Origin: Blastomussa wellsi | Lineage: Eukaryota; Cnidaria; Anthozoa; Scleractinia; Plerogyridae | NCBI GenBank assembly: GCA_947652115.1 | Contig: OX393561.1 | Coordinates: 7,882,351 to 7,946,350, forward strand | DNA: 64,000 bases | Direction of reading: 5' to 3' | In this document: positions 41,412 through 52,036 of the stretch, in pieces | How the letters are laid out: every line of letters begins with the position of its first letter | Position numbering within the stretch: position 1 is the stretch's first letter | Notes under the pieces: model-generated | Database searches by the model: none | The model's input: the letters and a program-made list of their open reading frames with translations, nothing else | Told to the model about the DNA's origin: nothing | Program-made: the position numbers and the translations under genes

Positions 41412-43496
41412 CTAAACCTTGGGTCTTTTTGACGATGGTTGTTCTCTGTGTGTGGGTTTATTACAATCGCGAGCGAAATGACCGCTCTCTCCACAGGCGT
41501 AAGACTTTGCGTCGGCATGGCTGTAGCCCCGTCGCCTGCCTCCAGTGTCGCGGCTTTGTCCGGGGGTCCAGCGTTGGCGGTCGACCCGGTAGGAGCTTGT
41601 CTGTCGGTTGCTGGTGCCCCTTTGCTCATAGCGGCGAACTAGCTTATCTGCGGCAATCTCAGCTTCGGTAGCGAGGCATCCGAAAATAGTGGCGCGGAGG
41701 TCCACCTGCTTACCGGATTGCTTGCTAAACGTGAGCCTGTCCAAAAGGGCTGTTATCTTTGCTGTTTCTTCAGCTTTAGATAGGCGTGCCTCCTCTATTA
41801 ACGCACGGAGCTTGGATAAGGCAACCGTGTCGTTGAAGTCGATCGCGTAACAGTATTTCTTCAACTCATCGCGCAGTGTCTGAAATCTGCGAGTGTGGTT
41901 TGTTCCCTTTATCTCATTCAATTGACCTTTTAAGTCCTTGACAATCGTCACTAATTCCTGTGTGGGAAAATAAGTCCGTTTACAAGGTGCATTTTAAACA
42001 TTGATCAAAAAGATCAACATCGCACCGGCAAGTAGGATAATATAACTTTATTTATAGAGGAAAACATCTGACTTGTGCGTAATTCATGCCGTGACGGGCT
42101 ATGACAATAGCCCGGGAGATAATTATCAAATCAACACATAACTACACGAAAACTCGGTAGAATACAAACAACTAAAATCTGTCAAGCACAAGTTCGGAGA
42201 CCGGATGCATCAATGGCCTTGCTAAAACCACCCAAGAAAAAACAAGATAAGCAGCTGCGTTCGTGATCAAATTATCAAATGATCTGAGGTAATGACGCGA
42301 TAGCGTGATCACAAACGTGTTCCGCCTTGCCTGATATGAATGGAATGTGTCTACAATGGAGTTCGCCAATTTAACAGCCTATCAACCTAAACAGACAAGC
42401 GATGTTGGAAAGAAAAAAAAAAGAAAAAAAAAAGCATATTCATAAAATAGTGGAACCAAGATGGGTCCTCTAGCAGGAGGCCCTCTATTAAAGGGTATCC
42501 AGCGCACGCAGTCGAATATATATATATACCTTGGACACGCCAGTTTTCTGTGTTGGTCGCACAATTCATAGCAGGGTGCGCCTAATGGCCTTGAGTCAAA
42601 GTACGATAATTGGCCAACGAGGCCTCGCACATAGCCACTCGCCAGTTTTTCTGTGTTGGTCGCACAAATCACGAAAAGCTTGTGATCAGTTGACAAGGAG
42701 GCATGATGCGATCCAACGCATAGCCACTCGCCAGTTTATTGTGTTGGTCGCACAAATCATGACAGGCCTAATGGCATGTCCCCCCAAGGCCTAAAGAAGG
42801 GCCACGCGCCAGTTTTCTGTGTTGGTCGCACAAATATGACGATTTGCTCAATAGCAATCCAAGAGGCCAAAATCCGATAATTATAGTCAGACATCAGTTG
42901 TGGCAACAATTTTAACAAACCGAGCAGCCGAACAGCCAACGACTGCTAACAAACATTCATTTGCCAGTTATCTCTGTTGTTCTCACGAGAAAATGGCAAC
43001 AATTCCCCGCTTCCCGGGAGTCGCCAGTTGCCTGTGGCAGTCATACAATCTCGAACTAAGTAGCATCGAGGCTTAAAGTGAAGATGCACAGGCGGGAAAA
43101 CCCCTGCACAGGGATTCCCTATTGCTAATTAACATGCATGGCATGAAGATAAAAAAGGTGCACGCTAGCGGGAAAGGATAACTATATAATGACACTCCCT
43201 AAATACAAGGCGCGGAGATAGCACCGAGGGCCGCAAGTCCCGAAAAAACGTGCCTTGTAGCCATAACGGCATGAGAACATACAGAAACTAACCTGATATG
43301 TTGCTTTGGTGGGGCTCACCTGGGTGGCAACACCCTCGCTCAACGGCTGCGCGGCCGCTTCTGTTGGCTGGTTTGGTGCTGAGGGGGCCGAAGAGCCCGG
43401 AACAACTGTGGATGGAGGACTAGAGGTAGTGCTGCTATTGCTTCGACTGATTAGTTCGGCTACATCGGAGCCAGGGGTTTGCAGAGTTTGAGACAT
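41412..43496 (-). CDS. Ngaro-type gag with a 1.3-kb intron
   Basis: Exon 1 (43496-43293) begins MSQTLQTPGSDVAELISRS, a Ser/Thr/Pro-rich leader, and ends at the donor GTTAGT. Exon 2 (41957-41412) follows the acceptor TTTTCCCACACAG in matching phase with ELVTIVKDLKGQLNE. It is helical and ends with a CCHC knuckle (CGESGHFARDC) and a basic tail. The 1335-base intron holds an iterated motif. An intron in a retroelement that copies through RNA must be kept in genomic transcripts and spliced for gag. Confidence 0.7.
42530..43040. repeat. Iterated GCCAGTTTTCTGTGTTGGTC motif in the gag intron
   Basis: The phrase CGCCAGTTTTCTGTGTTGGTCGCACAA or a close variant begins near 42538, 42642, 42729 and 42805, with weaker forms near 42961 and 43021. 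Spacing is about 75-150 bases with mostly unrelated sequence between (GGCCTAATGGC recurs twice). It could be a cis packaging or splicing-control signal. Confidence 0.65.
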
Positions 43497-43599
43497 TTTT
43501 ACAGAGCCCAAAACGTGCGTCCGTCTTCAACGAGGTGTTGAGAAAAAGACGATATTCTGTTGTGTGATAATATCTTTCCCAGTGCGCATGAGTCAGGAC

Positions 43600-44241
43600 A
43601 GAATAGTAAGCATCTTTGAGGTCAATAGAGGCCATAAAACAGTCTTTTTCAATCAATTTAGTGACAGTGTGTAGGGTGGCCATCTTGAAACGCGATTTTT
43701 CTACATACAAGTTTAGATTCTTTAAGTTTAGGATCATTCTATGGCTGCCGTCCTTTTTCTCCCTTAGAAATATGTCGGAGATGATTTCATTGTCACTATG
43801 ATCGGTGGCCTCAATGACACCTTTTGATAGCAGTTTGTTTATCTCATCCGTAATTATCTGGGATTCGCTTTCTGATCTTGCCGATTTTGGCAGGTAGTGC
43901 TGAATTGGGTTGTCACAAAACTCAATAGCCATGCCACTTACAGTAGATAATATGTCATTATCGGACGTAAGTTGCTTCCAAGCCGCAAAAGAATGTGATA
44001 TATTTCCGGCTTGGAAAATGTCGGTGCGCCTTTGAAGGTAAGGCTGAAGGGTTTGCTCCATAAACAAGGGGAAATCACTTACTGAATTTTTAAGTTTCTC
44101 CAAAAGGCTCATTATTTCTTTTGGCCTTTCTTCTGGTTGGGGTCGTACTTTTTGCGAGCTGATGACTGGGGCCCCTTCCCCAAAAAAGACTGGCGGTTTC
44201 CAGAATTGTTTCTGTACGCGTGGCTGCGTCTGTTTTGCCAC
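43600..44241 (-). pseudogene. DIRS-1 reverse transcriptase, N-terminal part
   Basis: Frame with FWKPPVFFGEGAPV, a long linker, SESQIITDEINKLLSKGVIE, REKKDGSHRMILNLKNLN and FMASIDLKDAYYSV (first catalytic Asp). It is then cut by the Ngaro-type insertion; residues beyond (LTHAHWERYYH) derive from the insert. Its 5' end overlaps the gag 3' end by 130 bases in another frame. It continues at 36953. Confidence 0.8.
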
Positions 44242-45038
44242 GAAGGGTCTCGCCGTTGTGATCTATGCTCGTGTTTTGACGAGCCCACAGCATTACCAAT
44301 GCGATTGGTTTCTTTCGCGTCGCGAATCTGTTTGGCGAGATCGTCGCCAAACAGGTATTTTGTGGATGATGTGATCATCTCGGGAGAGCAAAGAGCGTGG
44401 TACTCCGGTTTAAGGCTGGGTTTCAGTTTTTCCCGCCTTAAATTTGACAATTCATATGCGGCGTGCCCAAGTAGCGCGACAACATCAACATTATTAGTAA
44501 TTAACTCATTGAGTTGTGATGTGCTTTTTGGGTCATTTTTCATGGACAGCAGTTTGTCCGTTGTTAGGATGGTGGCAAAGGTTGCTTTCTGCAGAGCCTG
44601 TTGGATGTTAGCTGTGCGTAGGTCGGCTTTCCTGAGGAACGCATTCAATGGTGTCCAAATCTCAGGGTTTACACGTGTGACTGCAACCTGAGAGCAGTTT
44701 TCTGGTTGCGAATATTTGCCGATAATAGTTGTAATTTTCTCATGGGCCAGTTTCTTGTCCCATCTTTTGTTGGCGATGTCAGCCAACTGTTGGGTTACTT
44801 TTGGCCCTTTTTTCTCTTCGTCTGAGAAAACCGCGCTAAGCTCGGTGAGCAGCGCATCATGGCTGTCGCTTGTCGGGTCTGTTGTAGTTTCGCCCGATGC
44901 TCCGGCCTGGAGAAGATCATCGAGATCATCATCCGAGGCCATGAGGCTCAAGGTGTCCGTGTCATTCCCGGTTTTCGCCGATTTATGTTGGCGTGCGGGC
45001 TCTTCCTCAGAGCTTGTCGAGGACACGCTTGTGCGTTG
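44112..45038 (-). pseudogene. DIRS-1 gag, main part
   Basis: Carries an acidic-polar N-part (SSTSSEEEPARQHK, DDDLDDLLQAG), a helical core (KRWDKKLAHEKITTI to LLGHAAYELSNLRREKL) and a basic Arg/Asn/Gln-rich tail (SQRRDPSWQNRRSHAYRNN), as in DIRS-like Gag nucleocapsids. It has no CCHC. The 5' end is severed by the ISL2EU-like element at 45046. Reading continues on the other side at 57085 in the same phase. Confidence 0.75.
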
Positions 45039-45045
45039 TTTGCGG

Positions 45046-45258
45046 CGGGTCGGTACATTTCGCTGACCCCCAGTCCATGGACTACCCCATATGGACTACC
45101 AAATGGACTACCCTAATGGACTCTCAAATGGACTACCTAGATGGACTACCCATATGGACTACCTAATATACTACCCTAGAAAAAGGAAAGAAAGAGATAT
45201 TACCCCCTTCGTTATTCGTTGTGATCGATTCACCCCCGATCCGCCATCTTGTTTTCAT
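45046..45258 (+). repeat. Left inverted terminal repeat with ATGGACTACC iterons
   Basis: After CCCCCAGTCC, the word ATGGACTACC or ATGGACTCTC recurs seven times at about 10-16-base spacing to 45165, some joined as CATATGGACTACC. A conserved inner part follows (AGAGATATTACCCCCTTCGT, GATCCGCCATCTTGTTTTCAT). THAP fingers typically bind such subterminal repeats (inference for this protein). Confidence 0.85.
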
Positions 45259-45379
45259 GTCTATTCTTGGGTTTCACCCACGTGACCAATAGCTTAGCAA
45301 CGGTTACTATCCGCCATCTTGGTGTCCCTGAAGCGTAAACAAACCGTATCCAATGAAGAGTTCATGTGAGAAATGAGGG

Positions 45380-46996
45380 ATGGTTTTATGCGTTGTTGTT
45401 GGCTGTTCGAGCAAAAGTGGAAAGCATAAAGGCTTAGGGTTTTTTCGTATACCCAAGGTTATTACAAATCAAGGGGAAGAACACGAGGAACTCACTACTA
45501 GGAGGAGAAACGAGTGGATTTCTGCGGTGAGTCGCGGTGACGCTACAGACAAGAGAGTGCTAGAGAGTGAACGAGTTTGTAGCAAACACTTCGTCTTCGG
45601 AGAGCCAGCACCAGATTGGGATCAATTTCATGTCGATTGGGTTCCAACTGTCGCCCTTGGAAAGAAGAAATATGTAGAAAAAGACCATGAAAATGCAGCC
45701 GAAAGAGCTTTGAGAGCCAAGAAAAGAAGACAACAAGCGATCGAGCGAGCCGAGCTCGAAGCCGCCGAGAAGAAGAAACGCGTGCACGAAAGCGGTGTTC
45801 CAATCGCAACAATAGATTTCTGCGAGCCAATTTCTTCAGCTTCTGAAGTCGAGCTGCATTCAGAGGTATTAGAAACCGCGAGTGTAGCTCTAGAATTGGA
45901 CGATTTTGACGAATTAAACGAAAACACAACACCTGAAAATCCACTACTACCTGGTTCGACCGCTGACTCCGTAGAAACAAGACAACACACCGCTAGTCCA
46001 GTTTTCCAAGAAGCTACAACCAGCGATTCTAGCTGCCAGACCGATGAGTTTGAATATATGTTCTTCAGAAAAGGATATCAAGCACCAACGAGAGAGTTTT
46101 TTGACTCTGACAGTAAAGTGCTGTTTTATACGGGACTGCCTTCCCTCGAAATTCTGAACGTTGTCTTTGAGCATGTTTCACCATACGTCACACGCAAGAC
46201 CCTATCGTTAGATAGGTTCCAAGAATTTGTGATTGTGTTAATGAAACTTCGATTGAACATGCCACTTCAGGACCTTGCTTACCGCTTCAAAGTTTCTCAT
46301 TCTACTGTATCACGGATTTTTTCTTCCTGGCTAGTGGTCATGGACACAAGGCTATTTCCTTTAATTTCATGGCCGGACAGGGAACAATTGTGGAGGACCA
46401 TGCCACAGTGTTTTCTGTATTCCTTTGGAAAAAAGGTCACCGTGGTAATTGATTGCTTCGAGGTGTTTATTGAGAAGCCCACTAACCTTTTAGCCAGGGC
46501 ACAAACATTTTCCAGTTATAAACACCATAACACCATTAAGCTACTTATTGGTATAACACCACAGGGGACTGTGTCCTATGTATCAGAAGCCTGGGGGGGC
46601 AGAACTTCTGATAAGTTCCTGACAGAGAACTGTGGCTTTCTCGACAAGTTGCTTCCAGGTGATATGGTTATGGCTGACCGCGGTTTTACGATTGCTGAAA
46701 GTGTGGGATTGAAACAAGCAAAATTGGAGATACCAGCCTTTACAAAGGGGAAGAGTCAGCTGGACCCAGTAGATGTGGAAAATACAAGAGGTATTGCTAA
46801 TGTACGAATCCACGTGGAAAGGGTAATTGGACTTCTTAGAAGGAAATATACAATATTAGAAGGTACATTGCCAACAGAATATTTAGCTTGTAACCCTGAT
46901 GGGCCAGTTGAGCGCCAGATCCCACTTATTGACCGTATTGTGAGGATCTGCGCAGCACTAGTTAATTTCTGTCCACCTATTGTACCCTTTGATTAA
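45380..46996 (+). CDS. THAP-domain DDE transposase (ISL2EU/DDE_Tnp_4 type)
   Basis: A 538-residue intact frame. The THAP finger covers residues 4-95 ([37 protein letters not shown]). A Lys/Glu coiled coil follows (about 100-140). DDE domain: [18 protein letters not shown] (HTH), [15 protein letters not shown] (Asp), [12 protein letters not shown] (Asp) and [14 protein letters not shown] (Glu), ending [13 protein letters not shown]. It cuts and joins the element ends. The start lies 120 bases inside the left repeat, so its promoter is probably in that repeat. No inactivating change seen. Confidence 0.9.
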   Translation: MVLCVVVGCSSKSGKHKGLGFFRIPKVITNQGEEHEELTTRRRNEWISAVSRGDATDKRVLESERVCSKHFVFGEPAPDWDQFHVDWVPTVALGKKKYVEKDHENAAERALRAKKRRQQAIERAELEAAEKKKRVHESGVPIATIDFCEPISSASEVELHSEVLETASVALELDDFDELNENTTPENPLLPGSTADSVETRQHTASPVFQEATTSDSSCQTDEFEYMFFRKGYQAPTREFFDSDSKVLFYTGLPSLEILNVVFEHVSPYVTRKTLSLDRFQEFVIVLMKLRLNMPLQDLAYRFKVSHSTVSRIFSSWLVVMDTRLFPLISWPDREQLWRTMPQCFLYSFGKKVTVVIDCFEVFIEKPTNLLARAQTFSSYKHHNTIKLLIGITPQGTVSYVSEAWGGRTSDKFLTENCGFLDKLLPGDMVMADRGFTIAESVGLKQAKLEIPAFTKGKSQLDPVDVENTRGIANVRIHVERVIGLLRRKYTILEGTLPTEYLACNPDGPVERQIPLIDRIVRICAALVNFCPPIVPFD

Positions 46997-47757
46997 GGAG
47001 ATCATTAAGTTGTCATTGCATTTGAAGCTCAATAGATATAAGGGACCGGTCATTGTTACGGGGAGTGCTGGGTTGGAGAATGCCCCATCCGCTGATTTTT
47101 CTATAAATTTTGGCTCAAGTTTTTCATACCCCGCATGTTATTCTTTGTAATATGTTCGCGAGGTTTGAGGCGTAAAACAGCATGTGCAAATCAAAATTTC
47201 AGAAAATACACTCCAATTTTTCACCCCTGTATAGTTGAGCTTTTAAAAATCCTATAGTCTGGAAGATTTTAGAAAAATATTTTAAACGTCATGAGGTGAT
47301 ATGCTGTGATATCCCATTCTGGGTTATCCCAGAAAATCTATCTATTATTCCCATGATATTCAGAATCTGGATTTAGAATCCCAGAAGGAGGTTCTAACTG
47401 ATAGGGGTCACAATTTTTGCTCTCTATCCCAAGAACAATATATAATACGTTATACTTTTTTCTTCATAATAATAGGAACATACTGTATGCAGATAATGGC
47501 TCAGGGTCATATCTCTATAATTTTGTATTTGTGGCTTGAATGTGTACATTAGGATACTATTGAGAAAATACAGGCAAAGTGTTTAGCCTTTCATTGCAAG
47601 AAACCTTTTAGCAGTTTTTACTTTCAATAATATTTGTCAATCATTACATCTAGGATAATAAAAATGTCATCAAAGCACATTCTCAAAAAATATGTCTGAT
47701 TTACTACCATTTTTATGAATTGCAAATTATACCAAAAGGCAGTCATGAGAAATTGCT
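46997..47757. other. Intergenic stretch between convergent genes
   Basis: 3' flanks of the transposase and the YqaJ gene. AT-rich, no exon or repeat that I can support. Confidence 0.5.
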
Positions 47758-50511
47758 CTAAGTTGAAGGAAACAAACTGATTTTTTTATTGCTGAGACAA
47801 GCTGCTAGGTGAGGTCTCATGTTTGGAACATCAAAATTTACATGAATTGGGTCAATTCCAAAGACCAGACAAGCAGCAAATGCGATAGAAAAAATACCAC
47901 AATCGCTGCCATTGCTTTGCTGTTGAACTGAAGCAGGGACTAGGGACAATAGTCTGCCTCCCAGTAAATCATTAGTTTGTTGCTCAATTTCCTGACAGAT
48001 AGCATCACAGTAAAAGCTGTCATAAAGTTTCACATGTCCCGGAGGGCATCCGATAGAGCTCACACATACCCAGTGGCTATTGCCAGTGTGAAGAATTTGT
48101 ACAAATTCTCCCGACACAATGTCAAAGTTACGGACAGGTCCAAGAGTTGGTCGCTGGAAACCTTCGATGTTCAGGTTTTCATTATGCAACAGAATGTGAG
48201 CTTGTTGTATTATGTCACAATCTAGCCATCCAAGTGGGTTGCTTATCAGATCAAAATGATATTGTGTTAGAGTTGCAAGAGCTCCTGTCTTGTTCTGATT
48301 TCCCTGACTAGTTGTAACAAAAGTAACATCATCATCATCTTCAGAAGAAGAACAAGTGGTAGAAGGGGCTATATTGGTCTTCATTGTGCGGCATATATAG
48401 CACCTCCAGGTTGTCTTGTGATTGGTTGGCATCCTCTTTAGCCCAAGGCATTGCAAGTGAAAGAATTTGCCATTGGTACAGTTCGAGCCATGACATTCTA
48501 CAAGTCTGTCTGCAGTAGTGGCTTTCACTTTGCAGATACAAATAGTATCACACAAAGAAGCTTGGGTAGACACAGCTGAGACTGATGCTTTGCCTTTCGT
48601 CTTGCCTGCAGTTTGCTTCCTTGAATATCTCTTGAATTGCTGTAGTCTTGAGCAGTGAGGGCAGTACCACTTTTTAGGGATTGTCACATTAGTAAGAGAC
48701 AGGCATGATGGGTGAAACTTGCCATATGGACAATTCTCATTACTGCATGAAATTGTTTCCCCATCAGGCACTGTTCTGCAAAAACATATGCTACCATCAT
48801 CAGGCCCCTTCACTTCAACTATGCACCTTCTTGTGTACCAGCGACCTAAAACTTCAGGAAGGACACAAATTCTCCAGAAGGCCTTGAGTTTTGGAAGTAC
48901 TGTATCCCAATGCTGGACATCAGGTAAAATTCTTTCCATTACAAAGTGGGCATTGCCCTTGTTGTCAACAGCATAAACAATAAAATCATTATGCTTCCTC
49001 TCTTTCAGTGTGAATAACTGTTGTTGAACTTGAAAATAATAATTATGTGACCTCTTAAGTTTGAAACCTCCACCATCCACAGCAACTAGACAGGAGTTCT
49101 TTAGAGCAGCATAATTCTCAAAATTGGCATCTTCGATACAGAGGGGGCATTTCACTTCCCCACACCCCAGTCCACAGCAATCACAAGAAGTGAGGAAATC
49201 TGGAGTGGCATGTAGAAATGGGTATTCCTGATTGATAAATAACCCACACTTCTTCACCTGAAAGTTTTTATGACTCTTTTTCATGACTGTTTCATAGGCC
49301 TGAATGGCAGCATCCTCATGTTTGCAGCCATGTTTGACCGCTGTGGTGTTCAGTTTGTACAAACTAGGATAGCAAATCGTTTTAATAAGGCTCTGCGAGG
49401 GAAGTGACAAGTTTGTGTGAAAAACAGCACCACTCATGGAAGCGCCAATTCTTCCAGCACGATGCTTACAAAAGCCCGTACCTTTTGACTGAGCCCTGGT
49501 GGTTTCCTCGACCAGCTTGATTTGTTCTGCCGGAATGTTAAGCTGTACTTGAATGCATTTCGCCAACAGTTCCGAATAGCCAAGGCTCAAATTATCCGTA
49601 TGAAACAGCTCTGAAACTACCGGAACAGAGCGGCTTTGGTCGATAAATTGGTCAGCAAAAGGAGCGATTAAACTCAAAGCTACTGCTTTAATTTTGCACT
49701 GGTTTAGTTTGGCATAAAGCTGATCCATTTCCTCTTTCGAAGGCGCCGACGCGCGCTGCATGCGCTGAGGCGCTGATGGGCCGGCCGATGCAGTCCCAGA
49801 ACTAGACGTTGCTGTATGATTCGAGGCTTGCGGCTGTTGTAGATCCTCAATTTTCTGGTCGAGCTTTTCTTTGAGCTTCTTAGCCGATGAAAAATCGATG
49901 TCCTTAGCCCTCGCATACGGCACTTCATTGACGTATGTCAGCAAAATCCATGAGCATTTTACCTGTGTGCAAGCGAGCTTGCCATGAATTCGTGTAGTTG
50001 CCTCTAAATAAAATAAAACACTCGCGATATGTGAACACGACTCAGCCAGTCCCGCTTTGCATCCCAAGCAGTGGGCTGACAAAATAGTCCCATCGTTTTC
50101 GGAAATGACCCAAATGTTCACTAAAGGATCATTCATACGCTGTGAATGCCGAACACGTCCTCTCACAACATACCTGCCGGCGATTACTTTGCCTACAACT
50201 GAGGTTACAAATCCGGACACCATTTGATTAAACGCCTCCAGACTCTTGAACGCTTTGAACTGCTTGTTGGTGTAGAAGCTGGTCTCAAGAACGAGGTAAC
50301 TCAGCAAGTCCGAGACTTCCACAGGAGGCAAGCATTCTGGACTGAACTGCTCGGCTGGTATGCTTGCGGGGTCAACCCCGATGACCGAGATCTTTTGCAA
50401 ATATCTTTCCTTTACTCGACTCTCTAAGCTGTTGGCATAATCAGAGAGCACTGGGATACCTTTAGATGAATGCCCGGTACTTTTTTCGTTTTTTTCTTTC
50501 GCGATATTCAT
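47758..50511 (-). CDS. SWIM-YqaJ-PHD-PHD-Ulp1 multidomain protein
   Basis: A 917-residue intact frame. SWIM-like zinc finger near residue 150 (CLGCKAGLAESCSH). YqaJ-type nuclease about 320-510 (GTGFCKHRAGRIGASMSG, ATPDFLTSC, GEVKCPLC, QVQQQLFTL). PHD 1 has CFCRTVPDG, CPYGKFHPSC and WYCPHC; PHD 2 has CICKVKATT, CTNGKFFHLQC and WRCYIC. C-terminal Ulp1/SENP-like protease: GNSHWVCVS (His), KLYDSFYC (Asp), QQQSNGSDCGIFS (Gln, Cys). The nuclease metal motif and protease triad appear complete. It may process ends while PHD modules read chromatin and the protease removes SUMO-like tags (inference). Confidence 0.85.
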   Translation of the reverse strand: MNIAKEKNEKSTGHSSKGIPVLSDYANSLESRVKERYLQKISVIGVDPASIPAEQFSPECLPPVEVSDLLSYLVLETSFYTNKQFKAFKSLEAFNQMVSGFVTSVVGKVIAGRYVVRGRVRHSQRMNDPLVNIWVISENDGTILSAHCLGCKAGLAESCSHIASVLFYLEATTRIHGKLACTQVKCSWILLTYVNEVPYARAKDIDFSSAKKLKEKLDQKIEDLQQPQASNHTATSSSGTASAGPSAPQRMQRASAPSKEEMDQLYAKLNQCKIKAVALSLIAPFADQFIDQSRSVPVVSELFHTDNLSLGYSELLAKCIQVQLNIPAEQIKLVEETTRAQSKGTGFCKHRAGRIGASMSGAVFHTNLSLPSQSLIKTICYPSLYKLNTTAVKHGCKHEDAAIQAYETVMKKSHKNFQVKKCGLFINQEYPFLHATPDFLTSCDCCGLGCGEVKCPLCIEDANFENYAALKNSCLVAVDGGGFKLKRSHNYYFQVQQQLFTLKERKHNDFIVYAVDNKGNAHFVMERILPDVQHWDTVLPKLKAFWRICVLPEVLGRWYTRRCIVEVKGPDDGSICFCRTVPDGETISCSNENCPYGKFHPSCLSLTNVTIPKKWYCPHCSRLQQFKRYSRKQTAGKTKGKASVSAVSTQASLCDTICICKVKATTADRLVECHGSNCTNGKFFHLQCLGLKRMPTNHKTTWRCYICRTMKTNIAPSTTCSSSEDDDDVTFVTTSQGNQNKTGALATLTQYHFDLISNPLGWLDCDIIQQAHILLHNENLNIEGFQRPTLGPVRNFDIVSGEFVQILHTGNSHWVCVSSIGCPPGHVKLYDSFYCDAICQEIEQQTNDLLGGRLLSLVPASVQQQSNGSDCGIFSIAFAACLVFGIDPIHVNFDVPNMRPHLAACLSNKKISLFPST

Positions 50512-50779
50512 GTAGTTAGCGAAATAATAGAGCGATGATAGAGTAGCTTCACTAAATTTGACACGCGCGGGACACCAACATGGCGGACACTGATTTGAGC
50601 AAAGCTTGTGACGTCACGTGAAACCCAAGAATTACCACTACTCAGATAATGTGCAGGCGCATATACTCAATATATTTGAGTTTATTATGAATGTTACAAG
50701 TGATATGTTTCTTTGGCTTGTTTTAGAAATAATGGTATTAAATTGGGCATTATTTAAAAAGAAAAGATGGTCGCCAATA

Positions 50780-50959
50780 GGCCATTTCCGAGTTCCCTTT
50801 TCCCTCTGTTTCAAAACGAGTCTAAGTGCGAAACTATTCATATGGAAATGAGCTTGTTTTGCATGAGAATGAAGATGTAGGTGAAACACATTTTCATATG
50901 AATGGTTTCGCACTTAGACTCGTTTTGACACTGAGGCAAAAGAGAACTCGGAAATGGCC
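50780..50959. mobile_element. 180-bp hairpin MITE with TA flanks
   Basis: Arms GGCCATTTCCGAGTTC and GAACTCGGAAATGGCC continue as AAAACGAGTCTAAGTGCGAA and its inverse, about 75 bases per arm. TA lies at both ends (50778-50779, 50960-50961), pointing to a Tc1/mariner-mobilised family. Confidence 0.75.
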
Positions 50960-51529
50960 TATTTTTAGGCATTTCTTGGAGTGTTTATGTACACCAATTA
51001 TTTCACTTGCGCTTGCTGGATATGAGATAGTGATAGCCACTCGGTGCTATGTTCCTCATTGGCTATCTGCCATCTCACATCCAATGCGCTCTTATGCATT
51101 AATTGTTAATTAACCCTTTTTCAAGTTTTTTTTTTTTTTTTTGGAGGGGGGCGGGAGTTAAAAGGACACCAGGGAAACAACTCTGACCTCTTGGAATTGT
51201 AATATCTAATAGCCAGTTAAACACAGGGGAACAATAAGGAAATGTATAAAAAAGGAAAGGATAATGAAAATGATGGCTCAGTATTGCCCTTTCAATAAAT
51301 CATCCCAGTGTCAATATAAAAATTCTCCTTACTGATCTCCATACATTTCCTTATAGTTTTACTTGGGATAATTTTTAAAAGATCAAATCATTTTTCCTTT
51401 GATGATCATTTTCTTTATTCTCACAACCTTTTCTCTTGAACAAGTATCAATACTCTTGGGACTAAATGGAAAAGGCCAAAAAACCACAATAGGAATGAGA
51501 ATCATTAAATTCCATCATAATCAAAGACA

Positions 51530-51905
51530 TTTCTTTCTTTCAGATCACACTTCCTGTTGTAGCATCAGTACTGTTTACAAGCAAAACATTTCATTTCAGA
51601 TGCACAATATTCAATGTTGTGAACGATGTAAACATAAACAAAACAAGGTTATAAATAGCATGCACAGCGGGAAATAAATGGTAACTTCCAGCCAAATAAG
51701 ATCTCCATTATTATAGTAAAAATATGAAATAACAAATGAATTTCTTTCAGATCACACTTCCTGTTGTAGCGTAACTTCTGTTGACAAGCACAACAGTTCA
51801 GATGAACAATGTCCGTAGAAGCGCCAACTATGAACAAAACAAGGTTATAAATAGCATACATCGACGAGAAATAAATTGTAACTTCCAGGCAAATGAAACC
51901 TACAT
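51530..51905. repeat. Imperfect tandem duplication, ~200-base period
   Basis: TTTCAGATCACACTTCCTGT, GAACAATG-like words, AACAAAACAAGGTTATAAAT, AGCAT and GTAACTTCCAG occur in order from about 51538 and again from about 51748. Function unknown. Confidence 0.7.
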
Positions 51906-52036
51906 ACAGCTAAATGTAATAACAAAAGAGTTTTTGGAACAACTTCTGCCATGTTCATGTCACACTTGCTTCTTATTTCAAACAAGAAAGTTCCAATTTA
52001 AAGTTTGCATGTCAAAGATTGACAATCTGGTTGACT

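Larger units (their letters stand above)
36951..43596 (-). mobile_element. Ngaro-type DIRS retrotransposon inserted in the DIRS-1 RT gene
   Basis: 6.65 kb, minus strand. Genes in order: gag with an intron, RT/RNase H, tyrosine recombinase. Termini are split direct repeats, not inverted ones: the ~69-base A unit at 43534-43599 and 37164-37230, and the ~55-base B unit at 37231-37285 and 36951-37005. This gives A1-genes-B1-A2-spacer-B2 order, up to labelling. A GAC trinucleotide occurs at both joins (36951-36953, 43597-43599). Target RT residues DAYYSV and PIRRDD meet in phase once the insert is left out. Confidence 0.85.
50512..52036. other. Intergenic region holding a MITE and a duplication
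   Basis: Contains the upstream region of the YqaJ gene (GATGGTAGA... AACATGGCGG near 50580), a 180-bp MITE, a G-rich run at 51140-51160, and a roughly 170-base tandem duplication at 51.5-51.9 kb. No exon is supported. Confidence 0.5.

Noticed and set aside
42530..43040. CRISPR-like array
   Set aside because: Repeats are imperfect with unequal 75-150-base spacing in an intron of a eukaryotic retroelement.
45380..46996. THAP-DDE gene as a domesticated host gene
   Set aside because: It sits within matching terminal repeats and target duplication, so it is the transposase of a mobile element.
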